Shown here: positions 35,693 to 44,661 of the stretch, in pieces
Layout of the letters: each line of letters opens with the position of its first letter
Numbering within the stretch: position 1 is the stretch's first letter
Assembly: GCA_029215795.1 (NCBI GenBank)
Contig: JARDYH010000002.1
Location: 272,002,310 to 272,066,309 of the forward strand
DNA length: 64,000 bases
From: Anniella stebbinsi
Lineage: Eukaryota > Chordata > Lepidosauria > Squamata > Anniellidae
Direction of reading: 5' to 3'
Notes under the pieces: model-generated
What the model saw: only the letters and a program-made list of their open reading frames with translations
What the model was told of the DNA's origin: nothing
Databases searched by the model: none
Position numbers and translations under genes: made by a program

Positions 35693-35908
35693 TACATAAG
35701 AAGCTGTCCTATACCAGGCCATTGGTCCACCGAACCCAGTATTGAAGACACTGATTGCCAACAACTCTCCTGGGTTTCAGCAGGATTCTCTCCTAGTTCT
35801 ACTTAGAGAAGCTGGGGATTGAACATGGCGCCTAGCCTGAAAGGTTGCTCTGAAGATGGAGTTAAGAGATATAAAGCATTTTGCAGAGTTGCCATCCAAT
35901 GGTCTACC
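35693..35908 (-). mobile_element. tRNA-derived SINE, second family
   Basis: CATAAGAAGCTGTCCTATAC, CATTGGTCCACCGAACCCAG and GGGGATTGAACATGG. The last is the reverse complement of a pol III B-box-like element, with the tRNA-like head on the right. The middle is diverged. It is sandwiched between two copies of the foldback repeat. Confidence 0.6.
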
Positions 35909-36040
35909 ACAGCCTTCTCCAATCTGGCAACCTCCAGTGGTTTGGACTTAAATTCCCAGCAACACCAGCCAGCATGGCCAATGGTCAGGAATGTTGGGAA
36001 TTGTAGGTCAAAGTATCTAGAGGGCACTGGATTGGTGAAG
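35909..36040. repeat. CCAGATGTTTT foldback repeat
   Basis: CCTTCTCCAATCTGGCAACC (left) mirrors AGAGGGCACTGGATTGGTGA (right). The centre is CCAGCATGGCCAATGGTCAG. Confidence 0.6.
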
Positions 36041-36044
36041 GCTT

Positions 36045-36585
36045 GTCTACTGGGTGAACTCTGTCTAGTCATTAGCCAAAGACATGTGATTGGCTTTGAG
36101 ATTTACTGAAGAATGTCAGAAATGGATGTATCTCTAGGCCTACCGGGAACACCTACTGACCTGCCTTGATAGATGCTGTCATTTAGTGGCAAGTAAAACT
36201 GGGGTGAAATGTAATTATTAGCCAAGATACTTGAATAGTCTTGAGATTTACAAGTCAATGTCTAAATCTTGTCAACATTCACAATTTGTGTCAACTCTGC
36301 ATTCTTTAGGAAAAGGAGTATTTCTTCAAGTTGAAGCCTATTCAGTGATATTAGGAGGGTTCCCAAAATTATGGTTTTGTGCATTTTCTTGAAAATTCTT
36401 TGGAGTTTCTTACTAAAGAAGAAACACTAATCACACTCTGTCAGTAACTGTGACAGAGTTTCATCCTATGGCTGAGTTGAGTGCTGTTGTGTTGTTGTTT
36501 TTTAAAGAGAATCTCTTGCTTCATTCTTGTGGAATGAAACTAGCATCTTTGGGGAGTCTTGATTTTATAGTTTATAGGTGTTGCC
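36045..36585. other. No recognised feature
   Basis: Unique-looking sequence. Confidence 0.45.
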
Positions 36586-36589
36586 ATCT

Positions 36590-37340
36590 TACTTGATAGC
36601 ACTGTGAAAACTGTGTAAAATGTTCTGAATCTTCATCATATTAACTCATAGTTAAAATTGACACCCTGTTTCTTTAAAATTTCTTCCTGTCAAGGAATGA
36701 TTTATTATTTTAATTTGCACTAGAGCAGTTAAAGGATTAGAAATATTATTTTGAATGACCTCTTCTTCCCTTCCCTTGTTTTATCCAACATAACCTCATT
36801 ACAACTTCAAAGTATTTACTTTGCTAAAGCTGTAAACAGTATCTGTACTTTTAACCAGCTCCAAAGCTCTCCTGAGATCTCTAACTTAAGCCATCTTGAC
36901 CTACTGCTGTTCACTGATTTGATATAATTTTGAAAGTCTCCTCTAGGAAGGAAATTGCCAGGCTGGAAATAAGATGAATTGAGGCTGAAAGATGAAGTGA
37001 TGGAAGTGTGGAATTTAAATGTGCTATAATGTTGTTGCTATTCAGAAAGTGGGAAATAAGCAGCTGTCCTTAAATGAATTCAGTCAAAATAATGAAACTA
37101 GATAATGCATAATCCAACTGGATAAGTTGATATAGTCTATAGGAATTCTGTGTTTTAAATTCATTGAATCAACTTGTATTTGACTGAAGTGTTAGCACAG
37201 GTTGCAGGTTGCTTCTGTCTTAAATGCATGCCTTTCTATTTATATTACTGGAACCAGTGTGCAGTAAATTGTAATTTGATAGTCAAGCAAATGCCAGCTC
37301 CCTCCAATTAAATACTACAGTTCTCTCCAATCAATATTTG
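36590..37340. promoter_or_regulatory. Possible conserved non-coding region
   Basis: The longest repeat-free, even-textured AT-rich stretch in the window, with words such as CCTGTCAAGGAATGATTTAT, GATAATGCATAATCC and AATTGTAATTTGATAG. No ORF of note. A reasonable candidate for deeply conserved non-coding sequence; untested. Confidence 0.25.
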
Positions 37341-37344
37341 ACAA

Positions 37345-37985
37345 AAGCAGGGGTCATTGCTTATTTCAGTATGTGCATCCTTGGCATAGTTATAATGGGT
37401 TGTACCCAGTGTTTGTGTGGTCTATCCCTTTCATTTCATTGGGTCTGTTCTAAGTAGAAAAAATTTGGATACAACCAAATGCTTCTAAGCTCTCAGCTTT
37501 GGTTGACCTGGGTTGGCTCAAATTTTCACTGCCATCACTTACATCACCAACATTTGCCCTGAGTGGCAACACACTTCACAGAATAAAGGAGCAGATGTAG
37601 ATGTTCCACTCCAGCACATGCATATCATAAAAAGTGTCATGTGGCTTCTCCAAATGGAGAGCTATGCATGCAGGCACTCCATTTAGGAGATGTACAGATC
37701 ATGTATATCAGGTTTGGAGTACTTGAATCACACATTACTTTTAGTGCATGTGCCTATTTCCCAACCACACAAAGATTGTCACTGCCTGGAGATCTGAATT
37801 GGGCTTTGGTGATTCCAAGAATATATGAACTGTCTCAACTGAAAAGTGTTGTATTCAATTTAACACTGTGTGATATGAATATTTTATTTGTGATGGTGAG
37901 TTTGTCACCCAGTATTGACTAATCTGAATTGTAGTAGTTCTTCAGGGTCTCCGCACAGTCCCCTGCCTCTTCCCCCACCTCCTGG
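37345..37985. other. No recognised feature
   Basis: Unique-looking sequence. Confidence 0.45.
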
Positions 37986-37989
37986 ATTT

Positions 37990-38185
37990 GCTACTTGACT
38001 TTTAAGCTGGAGATGTCAGGCACTGAATCCTGAACTTTTTGCAAGCAAAGGAAGTGCTGTGCCACTGAACCAATTAAGCTACAGATCCCAGCTGCTCTTC
38101 TGCTGGGGGCAGGATTTGAACCTACAACCCGAGAGCAAAGACTGAGAAAGCATTCATCCTCAAGCCAATGAGCCATAGTGTCCTC
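37990..38185 (-). mobile_element. Two tRNA-like SINE heads in tandem
   Basis: On the minus strand, 38085-38185 contains TGGCTCATTGGC (A-box-like) and GGTTCAAATCC, an exact pol III B-box match (plus strand 38109-38119). The adjoining 37990-38085 carries another diverged head (TAGCTTAATTGGTTCAGTGG on the minus strand). No complete cloverleaf is formed. Confidence 0.55.
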
Positions 38186-38189
38186 AGTG

Positions 38190-38760
38190 CTCACTGCATG
38201 AAGCATTACCCATGTGAGGTCACCTTCAGTTTCAAGCAACTTCCATGTGGCAGCCGAGCCATGGGAAGCCAGAGGACTTTAGTGTATAGTTTTATATACC
38301 CTTTCCTTGTTTTAATATGCAATGATAAATACTACTCGGCAGCTTTATAGCAAAGTATTTACTTGTCAACGATAATTGCCCTTTTCTGTTCTTGAAAAGA
38401 ACTGACAATGTATTGTTTAATTTCAGGGAGAATTATACATTCTGTCGACTCTTTTATAATAATCACTGCTCTTCCATCTGGTGAGATGACTGCTGGTTTT
38501 GCATAGCACCTACAGTGCTGAAAAACTGGGGAGTTCTATGATGTTCCATTCCTTTCCAAATGCATATGTCTAGTTTTTAATGCATTAAAAGTTTGAGTTA
38601 GTTAATGGGTGATGGATCTCACACCCCCTTTTATTTTAATATTGGCAGTTATTAGACCGTGATTAAGATTTAGGAAGAGATTATATCAACTTTGCTAATA
38701 TATGCGGTTTATAGATGAATGGGATTGGATGGTACATAGGATAATTGGATTTGTCTTTGA
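38190..38760. other. No recognised feature
   Basis: Unique-looking AT-rich sequence. Confidence 0.45.
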
Positions 38761-38761
38761 A

Positions 38762-39090
38762 CGTAAGAACATAAGAAGAGCCATGCTGGATCAAACCAAG
38801 GGGCCAACTGATCCAGCACTTTGTTCACACAGTGACCAACCAGCTGTTGACCAGGGACCCCCAAGAAGAGCATGGGTGCAATAGCACCCTCCTGCCCACG
38901 TTCCCCAGAAACTGGGGTATATAGGCTTACTGCTTCTGATACTGGATGTGGCACATAGCCATCAGGACTAGAAGCCATAGATAGCTGTCTTCTTCAGGAA
39001 TTTATTTAACCCCCTTTTAAAGCCATCCAAATTGGTGGCCATCATTACATCTTGTGGTAGTGAATTCCATGGTTAAACTAGTGCTAAAAG
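38762..39090 (+). repeat. CR1/L3-like LINE-derived repeat
   Basis: Begins ACGTAAGAACATAAGAAGAG, CCATGCTGGATCAAACC, and ends near TGTGGTAGTGAATTCCATGG. The best-preserved of three copies (16463 and 48307). Confidence 0.65.
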
Positions 39091-39094
39091 TACT

Positions 39095-39645
39095 GCTGGA
39101 ATGAACTGCTGTTGAATAGCATAGGTGCACTCTAGGGATGCTTGAGGAATTTGTGAATTCTGATACAAAATGAGCTGATCTGCACCTCTCAGGTGCAGGT
39201 CAGAATTTAATTATCTGCTAGCTTTCACACCCCTTGAATATTCTGATGCAGTTTTTGGCAAAAAAAAAAAAGAAAAAGAAAAAAAAAGGAGGGGGATCAA
39301 AATACATTTGAATATTCATATTTAGAGAGAGAATACATAAAAAAAAGCCCCAGGGGTTTTAATGTGAATTTCCATGCATTTTTTTTAAACAAAAGCACAG
39401 ATCAATGTGGAAATGTGACAAAATGAGCTTATGGTATTCACATATGGAATCAATGAGGACTGATTTGCTCATTCCTCGTGAAAACACATTCATTGTTCCC
39501 CCTGAAGTTGGTGATGCTGAACTGGGTAATGCTGAACTGAAGCAAATAAGCAAAAGCAGAATGTAGAAGAGCAAGGAAACTGTAGGGCCAAAACCAAGGT
39601 GGTAAAGGGGGATTCTATAGGTCAGCTGTACAAGGCGTAAACAAC
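39095..39645. other. No gene recognised; A-rich tract
   Basis: Contains an A/G-rich tract (39254-39295). Otherwise unremarkable up to the chromovirus insertion point. Confidence 0.45.
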
Positions 39646-39650
39646 CAAGC
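39646..39650. repeat. Target-site duplication, left
   Basis: CAAGC, repeated exactly at 45181-45185: the 5-bp duplication expected of a Ty3/Gypsy integrase. Confidence 0.95.
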
Positions 39651-39724
39651 TGTCATGACTCTGTAAGTTCTAACGAAAAGGGTGAGGACAACAAACAGAC
39701 CTCTTGAAGGGAAAATACAAATCC

Positions 39725-39730
39725 TTTATT
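39725..39730 (-). promoter_or_regulatory. Polyadenylation signal of the chromovirus
   Basis: AATAAA on the minus strand in the 3' LTR, about 90 bases after the likely R start; the same hexamer lies at 44736-44741 in the 5' LTR. Confidence 0.7.
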
Positions 39731-39849
39731 ATACACAAAAAACGATCGTTCTCCCTCCTCCAGCAAGACAAAGGAAAACAAGGTTATCAAAAGGTTCTTT
39801 AGCCCCTAGGCATTCAGTTGAGCTAACTTAGAGAGAAAAGAGAACAGAG

Positions 39850-39859
39850 TCATATAATT
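39850..39859 (-). promoter_or_regulatory. TATA box of the 3' LTR, abutting the pol stop
   Basis: Minus-strand reading is TAA then TTATATGA: the pol stop codon (39858-39860) is immediately followed by the TATA-like box. The 5' LTR copy (44862-44869) lies about 20 bases upstream of the self-primer sequence and would be the active promoter. Confidence 0.6.
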
Positions 39860-42800
39860 AAGACAAATTAGCCTGTAGTGCTTTGTTTGCTAGCCTCTCT
39901 GAGCGGCGGGCGGTCCTGAGTTTGAAGTCTCTTCTCTTTGCCCTACGCCTCGCCACCGCATTCCTCAACCCCTTTGTCCCAGAAGAGAATGTACTCTCTC
40001 TCTCGTTAAGGTCATCCCCTTGGGGATTAACTTCCTCTCCTGCCGTGGGAAAGGGCTCTTCTTCTTCTTGTTGCAGCAACTCCCCCGGCTCTTGCATTCC
40101 AACCCCAGGATCCGAATCGCTATCTGAGATTTCATCCCTTTGAAGCAGGGAGTTGGACGTAGACACAACACCATCCCCTCTCCCATAATGCTTCCCCCCA
40201 GGAGAAATGTGCCCCAAACCTGGGGCAGGTTTATGGGGATAACGTTGGTGAAATTCACGGACTAATAGGGGGGCATGCAAATTTTCTAAAGGTTCCCAGG
40301 AACGTTCTTCAGGACCATAACCCTTCCAGTCAATTAAGTATTGAATTTTGCCTCGGAAACAATGGGAGTCTAAAATGCCAGCTATTTCAAACTCTTCCTC
40401 TCCCTCCACCAAGACCGGAGGGGGAGGAACCAAATTTGAACGATGAGGGTCTCCTGTTATGAGCGGAGAGAGCAAAGACCTGTGGAAAACTGGGTGAATT
40501 CTTAGTGAAGGAGGAAGAGCTAACTTGAAAGCAACTGGGTTAATCTGGGCTATAATTTGAAAGGGACCCGTGCGGCGGGGAGCAAGTTTTTTGCATAACA
40601 TTCGTGAAGGAAAATATCGAGTAGACAACCAAACCCAATCTCCAACAGATAAAGAGGGCCCCAGGCACCGGTGACGGTCTGCCGCTATCTTGTAAGAAAG
40701 CTTAGCCTGTTCAATCTGGTCTCGAAGAATGTTGTGTAGAGTGTGGAGCTCTTCCAAGAACTTATCAGCGGCAGGAACTGTAGCAGAGCCGAGAGAAGAT
40801 GGGAAAGTTCTGGGGTGATATCCGTAGTTGACAAAGAATGGGGATTGGTGTGTAGTGGAGTGGCAGGCATTGTTATAGGCAAATTCAGCTAAAGGCAAGA
40901 GATCAACCCAATCGTCTTGTTGGTAGTTAACATAGCAACGGAGGTATTGTTCTAAGGTAGCATTAGTACGTTCAGTTTGTCCGTCCGTCTGGGGATGATG
41001 AGCAGAAGAAAGTCGAAGTTCTATGTGCAGCAGTTCTAACAATTCCCCCCAAAAATGGGCAGTAAACTGAATGCCACGATCGGAGACTAATCCCTCTGGC
41101 CAACCATGTAAACGGAAAACATGCGTGACAAAGAGTTTAGCAGTGTCCTTGGCCGAGGGTAGACCCGTGCAAGGAATAAAATGAGTCATTTTAGAAAATA
41201 AATCCACAACCACCAGGATGGTGGTTTTGCCTTGTGATGAAGGCAAATCAGTAATAAAATCCAGGGAAAGTACTTTCCAGGGTCCCGCAGGCGTAGGCAA
41301 TGGCTGAAGTAAACCCGTGGGTTTACCTGGGACAGTTTTTGCTCGTTGACAGGTATCACAAGAGGCTACATAGGAGGTGACATGATTTTGTACTTGAGGC
41401 CACCAAAAGTCTCGGGTTACAGCTTCTAAGGTCTTGAAAATTCCAAAGTGTCCAGCTGTGCAGGAATCATGGCATTGCCGAAGGATCTTTTCCCTTAGAG
41501 TCTTTGAGGGGACATAGAGTTGGTGTCTGTGATGTAGGAGACCGCCACGCAACGAAAACAAGGAGGATGGGGCAGCCCCTTCCTGCAATCCAAGCTGAGT
41601 CACTTCCCGGCGTACAAAGGGATCTTGAGCTTGTTCACGACGGAGTTCATCCTGCCAGGAATGTAAGTCCCCCACCGCGGCCAAAGTTTGAGGAGGAAGA
41701 ATCGGCGGAGGTAGTGGTGTCTCCTCTCCCTCTGCAAAGTATTCCGGCTTGCGGGAAAGCGCATCTGCTTGTTGATTTTCAAAAGCATGGACATGGCATA
41801 TTTTTAAATCAAAGCATGAGAAAAACCACGACCATCTAGCTTGTCTTTGATTCATAGCTCGAGCTGTTTGTAAATGAACTAAATTGCGGTGATCGGTCCT
41901 AATTTCCACTGGGTGGAGGGCCCCTTCTAAGAGGTGTCTCCAGGTTTCCAAAGCAGATTTTATGGCTAGAAGCTCCTTTTCCCAAATGGTGTAGTTCTTT
42001 TCTGAAGCAGTCAATTTTCGAGAATGATAAGCACAGGGCTGCAGGTCTCCTTTCTTCCTGCCCGGTTGTAAAAGGATTGCTCCCAAGGCTACATCGGAAG
42101 CATCAGTTTGCACAACAAAAGGTTTTTGTGGATTGGGATGGTGGAGGAGGGGTTCTGAGCTGAACAAATGTTTTAGTTTGTCAAAAGCCTCTTGAGCGGA
42201 GGGAGGCCAGTGAAAGGTAGCGCGTTTGCCCCTGAGCAAGTCAGACAAGGGGGCAGTAAGGTTAGCATAGTTAGGTAAAAATTTTCTATAGAAATTGGCA
42301 AATCCCAGAAATTTTTGTAAATCCTTCCTGGACCTTGGGGGTTGCCAGGACAAAACTGCCTGTACTTTGGCGGGATCCATCTTAATGCCATGTGTGGAAA
42401 TCTGATAACCCAAAAAGTCCAATGTAGACAAATCGAAAGCACACTTCTCCAACTTAGCAAAGAGATGGTTCTCCCGAAGACGTTGCAGGACGGCTTCTAC
42501 ATGGAGCTGGTGTTCTTGGGGATCTCGAGAAAAGATAAGCAGATCATCCAGATAAATAATTAAGAACTTGTCCAAAAAATCCCTAAAAATGTCATGCATG
42601 AGACGACAAAATGTGGCTGGAGCATTGACAAGGCCGTAACTCATGACCAAATATTCAAAAGCACCATACCGTGTCAAAAAGGCACTTTTCCATTCATCCC
42701 CCTCACGGATACGGACCAAATTATAAGCGCCCCTTAGGTCCAATTTAGTGAAAATCGAAGCTTGTCCCAAACGCTCTAACATTTCCGGGATGAGGGGGAG

Positions 42801-43054
42801 GGGGTATGTGTCACGGATCGTGGCCAAATTTAACTGCCTGTAGTCGTGGACCAGATGGAGGTCTCCAGAGGCCTTTTTTACAAAAAAGGAAGACGCCCCA
42901 GCAGGGGAGCTCGAAGGGCGGATGAAACCGCGCCTTAAATTTGTGTCCAGGAATTCCCGAAGGGCCTCCAACTCAGGGCCTGACATCGGATACAGCTTTC
43001 CCACAGGGATAGGGGCCCCCGGGATGAGATCTATAGTACAGTCATATGGCCGGT
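39858..43054 (-). CDS. pol: Chromovirus pol: RT, RNase H, integrase, chromodomain and LTR-encoded tail
   Basis: Polyprotein region of about 1,060 open codons. Residues are counted from the GTG codon at 43004, which is not a real start; the frame is open up to the G run at 43055. RT spans about 30-205, with KLDLRGAYN (87-95) and the catalytic YLDD (151-154). Ty3-type RNase H follows (about 295-415; TDASD 300, TDHRN 370). Integrase has its HHCC finger (H512, H519, C549, C552) and a catalytic D582, D642, E678 with D,D(35)E spacing. The chromodomain (about 870-925; IQYLIDWKGYG, SWEPLENL) could steer integration to methylated histone H3. About 104 further residues, acidic then basic and ending in ARRSERL, are encoded inside the 3' LTR. 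All catalytic residues are present. The frame is offset from the protease frame at the 12-G run. Confidence 0.96.
40171..40184 (-). other. Polypurine tract
   Basis: GGGAGAGGGGATGG on the minus strand, directly next to the 3' LTR, in the position of the plus-strand primer. It is also coding: the pol frame runs straight through it. Confidence 0.85.
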
Positions 43055-43693
43055 GGGGGGGGGGGGTAGCTGATTCGCTTCTGTCTTGTCAAAAACATCA
43101 CGAAAGGCGGCATATTTCTCTGGGAGAGCAGGAAGGGTGGAGGAGCTGAGGTGGCTGGAAGCTGCTAAAACCGGGAGTGGAAGAGTCAGATCCTGAGCTA
43201 TTGGAAGGGAGGTCCCCGGAAAACAGTGCTGGCGACAATAAGGAGACGTAAAAAGTACTTGGTGATGTTCCCACGAGATTTGGGGGTTGTGTTTGGTGAG
43301 CCAGGACATACCCAGTACAAGTGGGTACTGAGGCATCTTAGCAAGATGGAATTGTAATTGTTCCTCATGCCCTTGGGAACATACAGTGATGGGAAAAGTA
43401 ATTTGGGTTATCGCTCCTGACAGGAGCGGACGGCCATCTATTGTCTCCACATACAGGGGACAGGGCAGGGGCTGAGTAGGCACATCGTAGCGGTTGGCAA
43501 ATTGGACATCCATAAAATTTGTGGTCGCCCCTGAATCTAGTAAGGCCAAAAAATCTCCACCCTTCCAATGAGAGGTGTGCAGACGTACAGGAAGGACGAG
43601 GTGGGGTGAGGGAGACGCGTGTGAAAGACTTACCCCAGTCGTTGCTGGGACCTCCTGATTACAGACCCCCATGAGACTTGGGGTTCGGTCTAG
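43031..43693 (-). CDS. pol: Chromovirus protease region of pol
   Basis: Aspartic protease domain of the polyprotein, in the same frame as gag and separated from it by a single UGA. From the ATG at 43672 the active-site triad DSG lies at residues 46-48 (FLALLDSGATTNFMD). The fold continues with conserved hydrophobic segments (LVLGMSWL, about residue 117-124, the family's second motif). The frame leaves the RT frame at a run of twelve G (43055-43066, plus strand) and meets a stop about ten codons later. Retropepsins of this type act as dimers and process the Gag-Pol precursor. Expression probably depends on readthrough of the gag stop, because no splice or internal start is evident. Confidence 0.9.
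   Translation of the reverse strand, partial: LDRTPSLMGVCNQEVPATTGVSLSHASPSPHLVLPVRLHTSHWKGGDFLALLDSGATTNFMDVQFANRYDVPTQPLPCPLYVETIDGRPLLSGAITQITFPITVCSQGHEEQLQFHLAKMPQYPLVLGMSWLTKHNPQISWEHHQVLFTSPYCRQHCFPGTSLPIAQDLTLPLPVLAASSHLSSSTLPALPEKYAAFRDVFDKTEANQLPPPPTGHMTVL
43055..43066. other. G run at the protease-RT frame break
   Basis: Twelve consecutive G on the plus strand. The protease and RT frames are continuous on either side but offset by one base across this run. Confidence 0.85.
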
Positions 43694-43696
43694 TCA
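43690..43696 (-). promoter_or_regulatory. Likely stop-codon readthrough signal, UGA-CUAG
   Basis: Minus strand reads GCA TGA CTA GAC, with gag and protease in the same frame on both sides. UGA followed by CUAG is the best-known leaky stop context in animals. The position between gag and pol is where retroelements need controlled readthrough or frameshifting. Confidence 0.75.
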
Positions 43697-44612
43697 TGCC
43701 TGAGGAGCAGAAGTTGTCACAGGAGTAGGCTCTGTCTTCCACACTGGGGATCTGCAGGATTTCACATAATGCCCCTTTCTTCCACACTTGAAACATAATC
43801 CTTCCGCACGCCGGCGGGTCCTTTCTACTGGGGAAATCAAGGAGTGTGTGGCCCCGATTTGCATGGGAACTTCATCAGTTGCAGCAGGAGGAGACCTCTG
43901 AGGAGGAGGAAAAGCCCTAGGAGGTATAGGAGGAGGTATGGGTCGGCCGACCGCTGCGCGTCTGGCATCTCTGCGACCCTCCAAGCGAGCATCTATACGC
44001 AAGCAGGACGCGGTAAGCTCTGCCAAAGTCGCCGGGAGCGGAGACCGAGCCAATTCATCTAAGATATCGTCGTTGAGGCCTTCCATAAACTGGGCCTTAT
44101 AGGCAGCATCATTCCACTGTAAGTCCTGTATAAGTAACTGAAAATTGGTAATGTAGACAGCAGCAGAATCCTTTCCCTGGCGTAGACGGCGGATTTCTCT
44201 GGTTGCAGTCTCCGTCCGAAGAGAATCTCCAAAAAAGGTCGCCATAGAAGTCACAAAATTTTGGTAATTGGTCAATAAGGGGCTATTTGCAATGAGGAGA
44301 GCTGACGCCCATTTCGCGGCCGCTCCGGAAAGTAGGCTAATGAGAAATCCTACCTGCATCTGGTCAGTCGGAAAATCGTCAGCCCTCAAACGCATGTAGA
44401 GCTCTGCCTGAGCGCGAAAAGCAGTAAAAAGCTTCTTATCTCCATCAAACTTCTCCGGAAGACTTATTGGGCATTTCCGACGTGGAGGCACTGGGGGGGG
44501 GCACCTGCTGCTGCGGTGCGGCTTGTAATGTAGCAATCGCCCCAACCAATTGATTCACCTGGTCTCGGAGAGCTTTATTATCACGGGTTAATTGATCAAG
44601 AGCCGCTTCCAT
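43694..44612 (-). CDS. gag: Chromovirus gag
   Basis: Structural protein that would form the retrotransposon particle. The only plausible ATG is at 44612. The first 37 or so codons encode a heptad-like, probably coiled-coil N-terminus (DQLTRDNKALRDQVNQL). The frame changes at a run of nine G (44493-44501, plus strand). The remaining 250 codons hold the retrotransposon gag domain (FRAQAELYMRL, WASALL, FGDSLRTETATREIRRL, FMEGLNDDILDEL), a Pro-rich stretch and one CCHC zinc knuckle, CFKCGRKGHYVKSC, near the C-terminus. It ends at UGA (43694-43696) in a readthrough context. Whether the frame break is real or a base-count error at the G run cannot be told from one sequence. Confidence 0.92.
44493..44501. 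other. G run at the gag frame break
   Basis: Nine G on the plus strand; gag frames upstream and downstream are offset by one base here. Confidence 0.85.
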
Positions 44613-44642
44613 CTTGCAGACGAAGGACGAGAAAAAAAAGAT

Positions 44643-44659
44643 TCTCTAAGTTAGCTCAA
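44643..44659 (-). promoter_or_regulatory. Self-primer (primer-binding) site
   Basis: Minus strand TTGAGCTAACTTAGAGA, two bases inside the 5' LTR edge, where a tRNA-primed element would have TGG plus a tRNA 3' end. It is not tRNA-like. It is a perfect 17-base complement of LTR sequence at 44829-44845 that lies just downstream of the TATA box, as in the self-priming Tf1/sushi retrotransposons. Confidence 0.8.
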
Positions 44660-44661
44660 GC

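Larger units (their letters stand above)
39651..40170 (-). repeat. 3' LTR of the chromovirus
   Basis: 520 bp; on the minus strand it starts TGTTGTGTC and ends ATGACA. Minus-strand landmarks: the coding continuation of pol (40170-39858), a TATA box (ATTATATGA, about 39850-39859) directly after the pol stop codon, the copy of the self-primer sequence (39818-39834) and a polyadenylation signal AATAAA (39725-39730). Confidence 0.96.

Noticed and set aside
38085..38185. tRNA gene
   Set aside because: It has an exact B box, but no acceptor stem or cloverleaf could be formed. It fits a SINE head.
39965..40258. Separate genes inside the LTRs on the plus strand
   Set aside because: Plus-strand frames of 86 codons in both LTRs are antisense shadows of the pol-tail frame and are duplicated only because the LTR is duplicated.
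43004..43004. Independent start codon for pol
   Set aside because: The codon here is GTG, and the frame stays open upstream to the G run at 43055, so pol has no start of its own.
44643..44661. tRNA primer-binding site
   Set aside because: It lacks the TGG start and matches no tRNA 3' end that I recognise; it is instead a perfect complement of the LTR.
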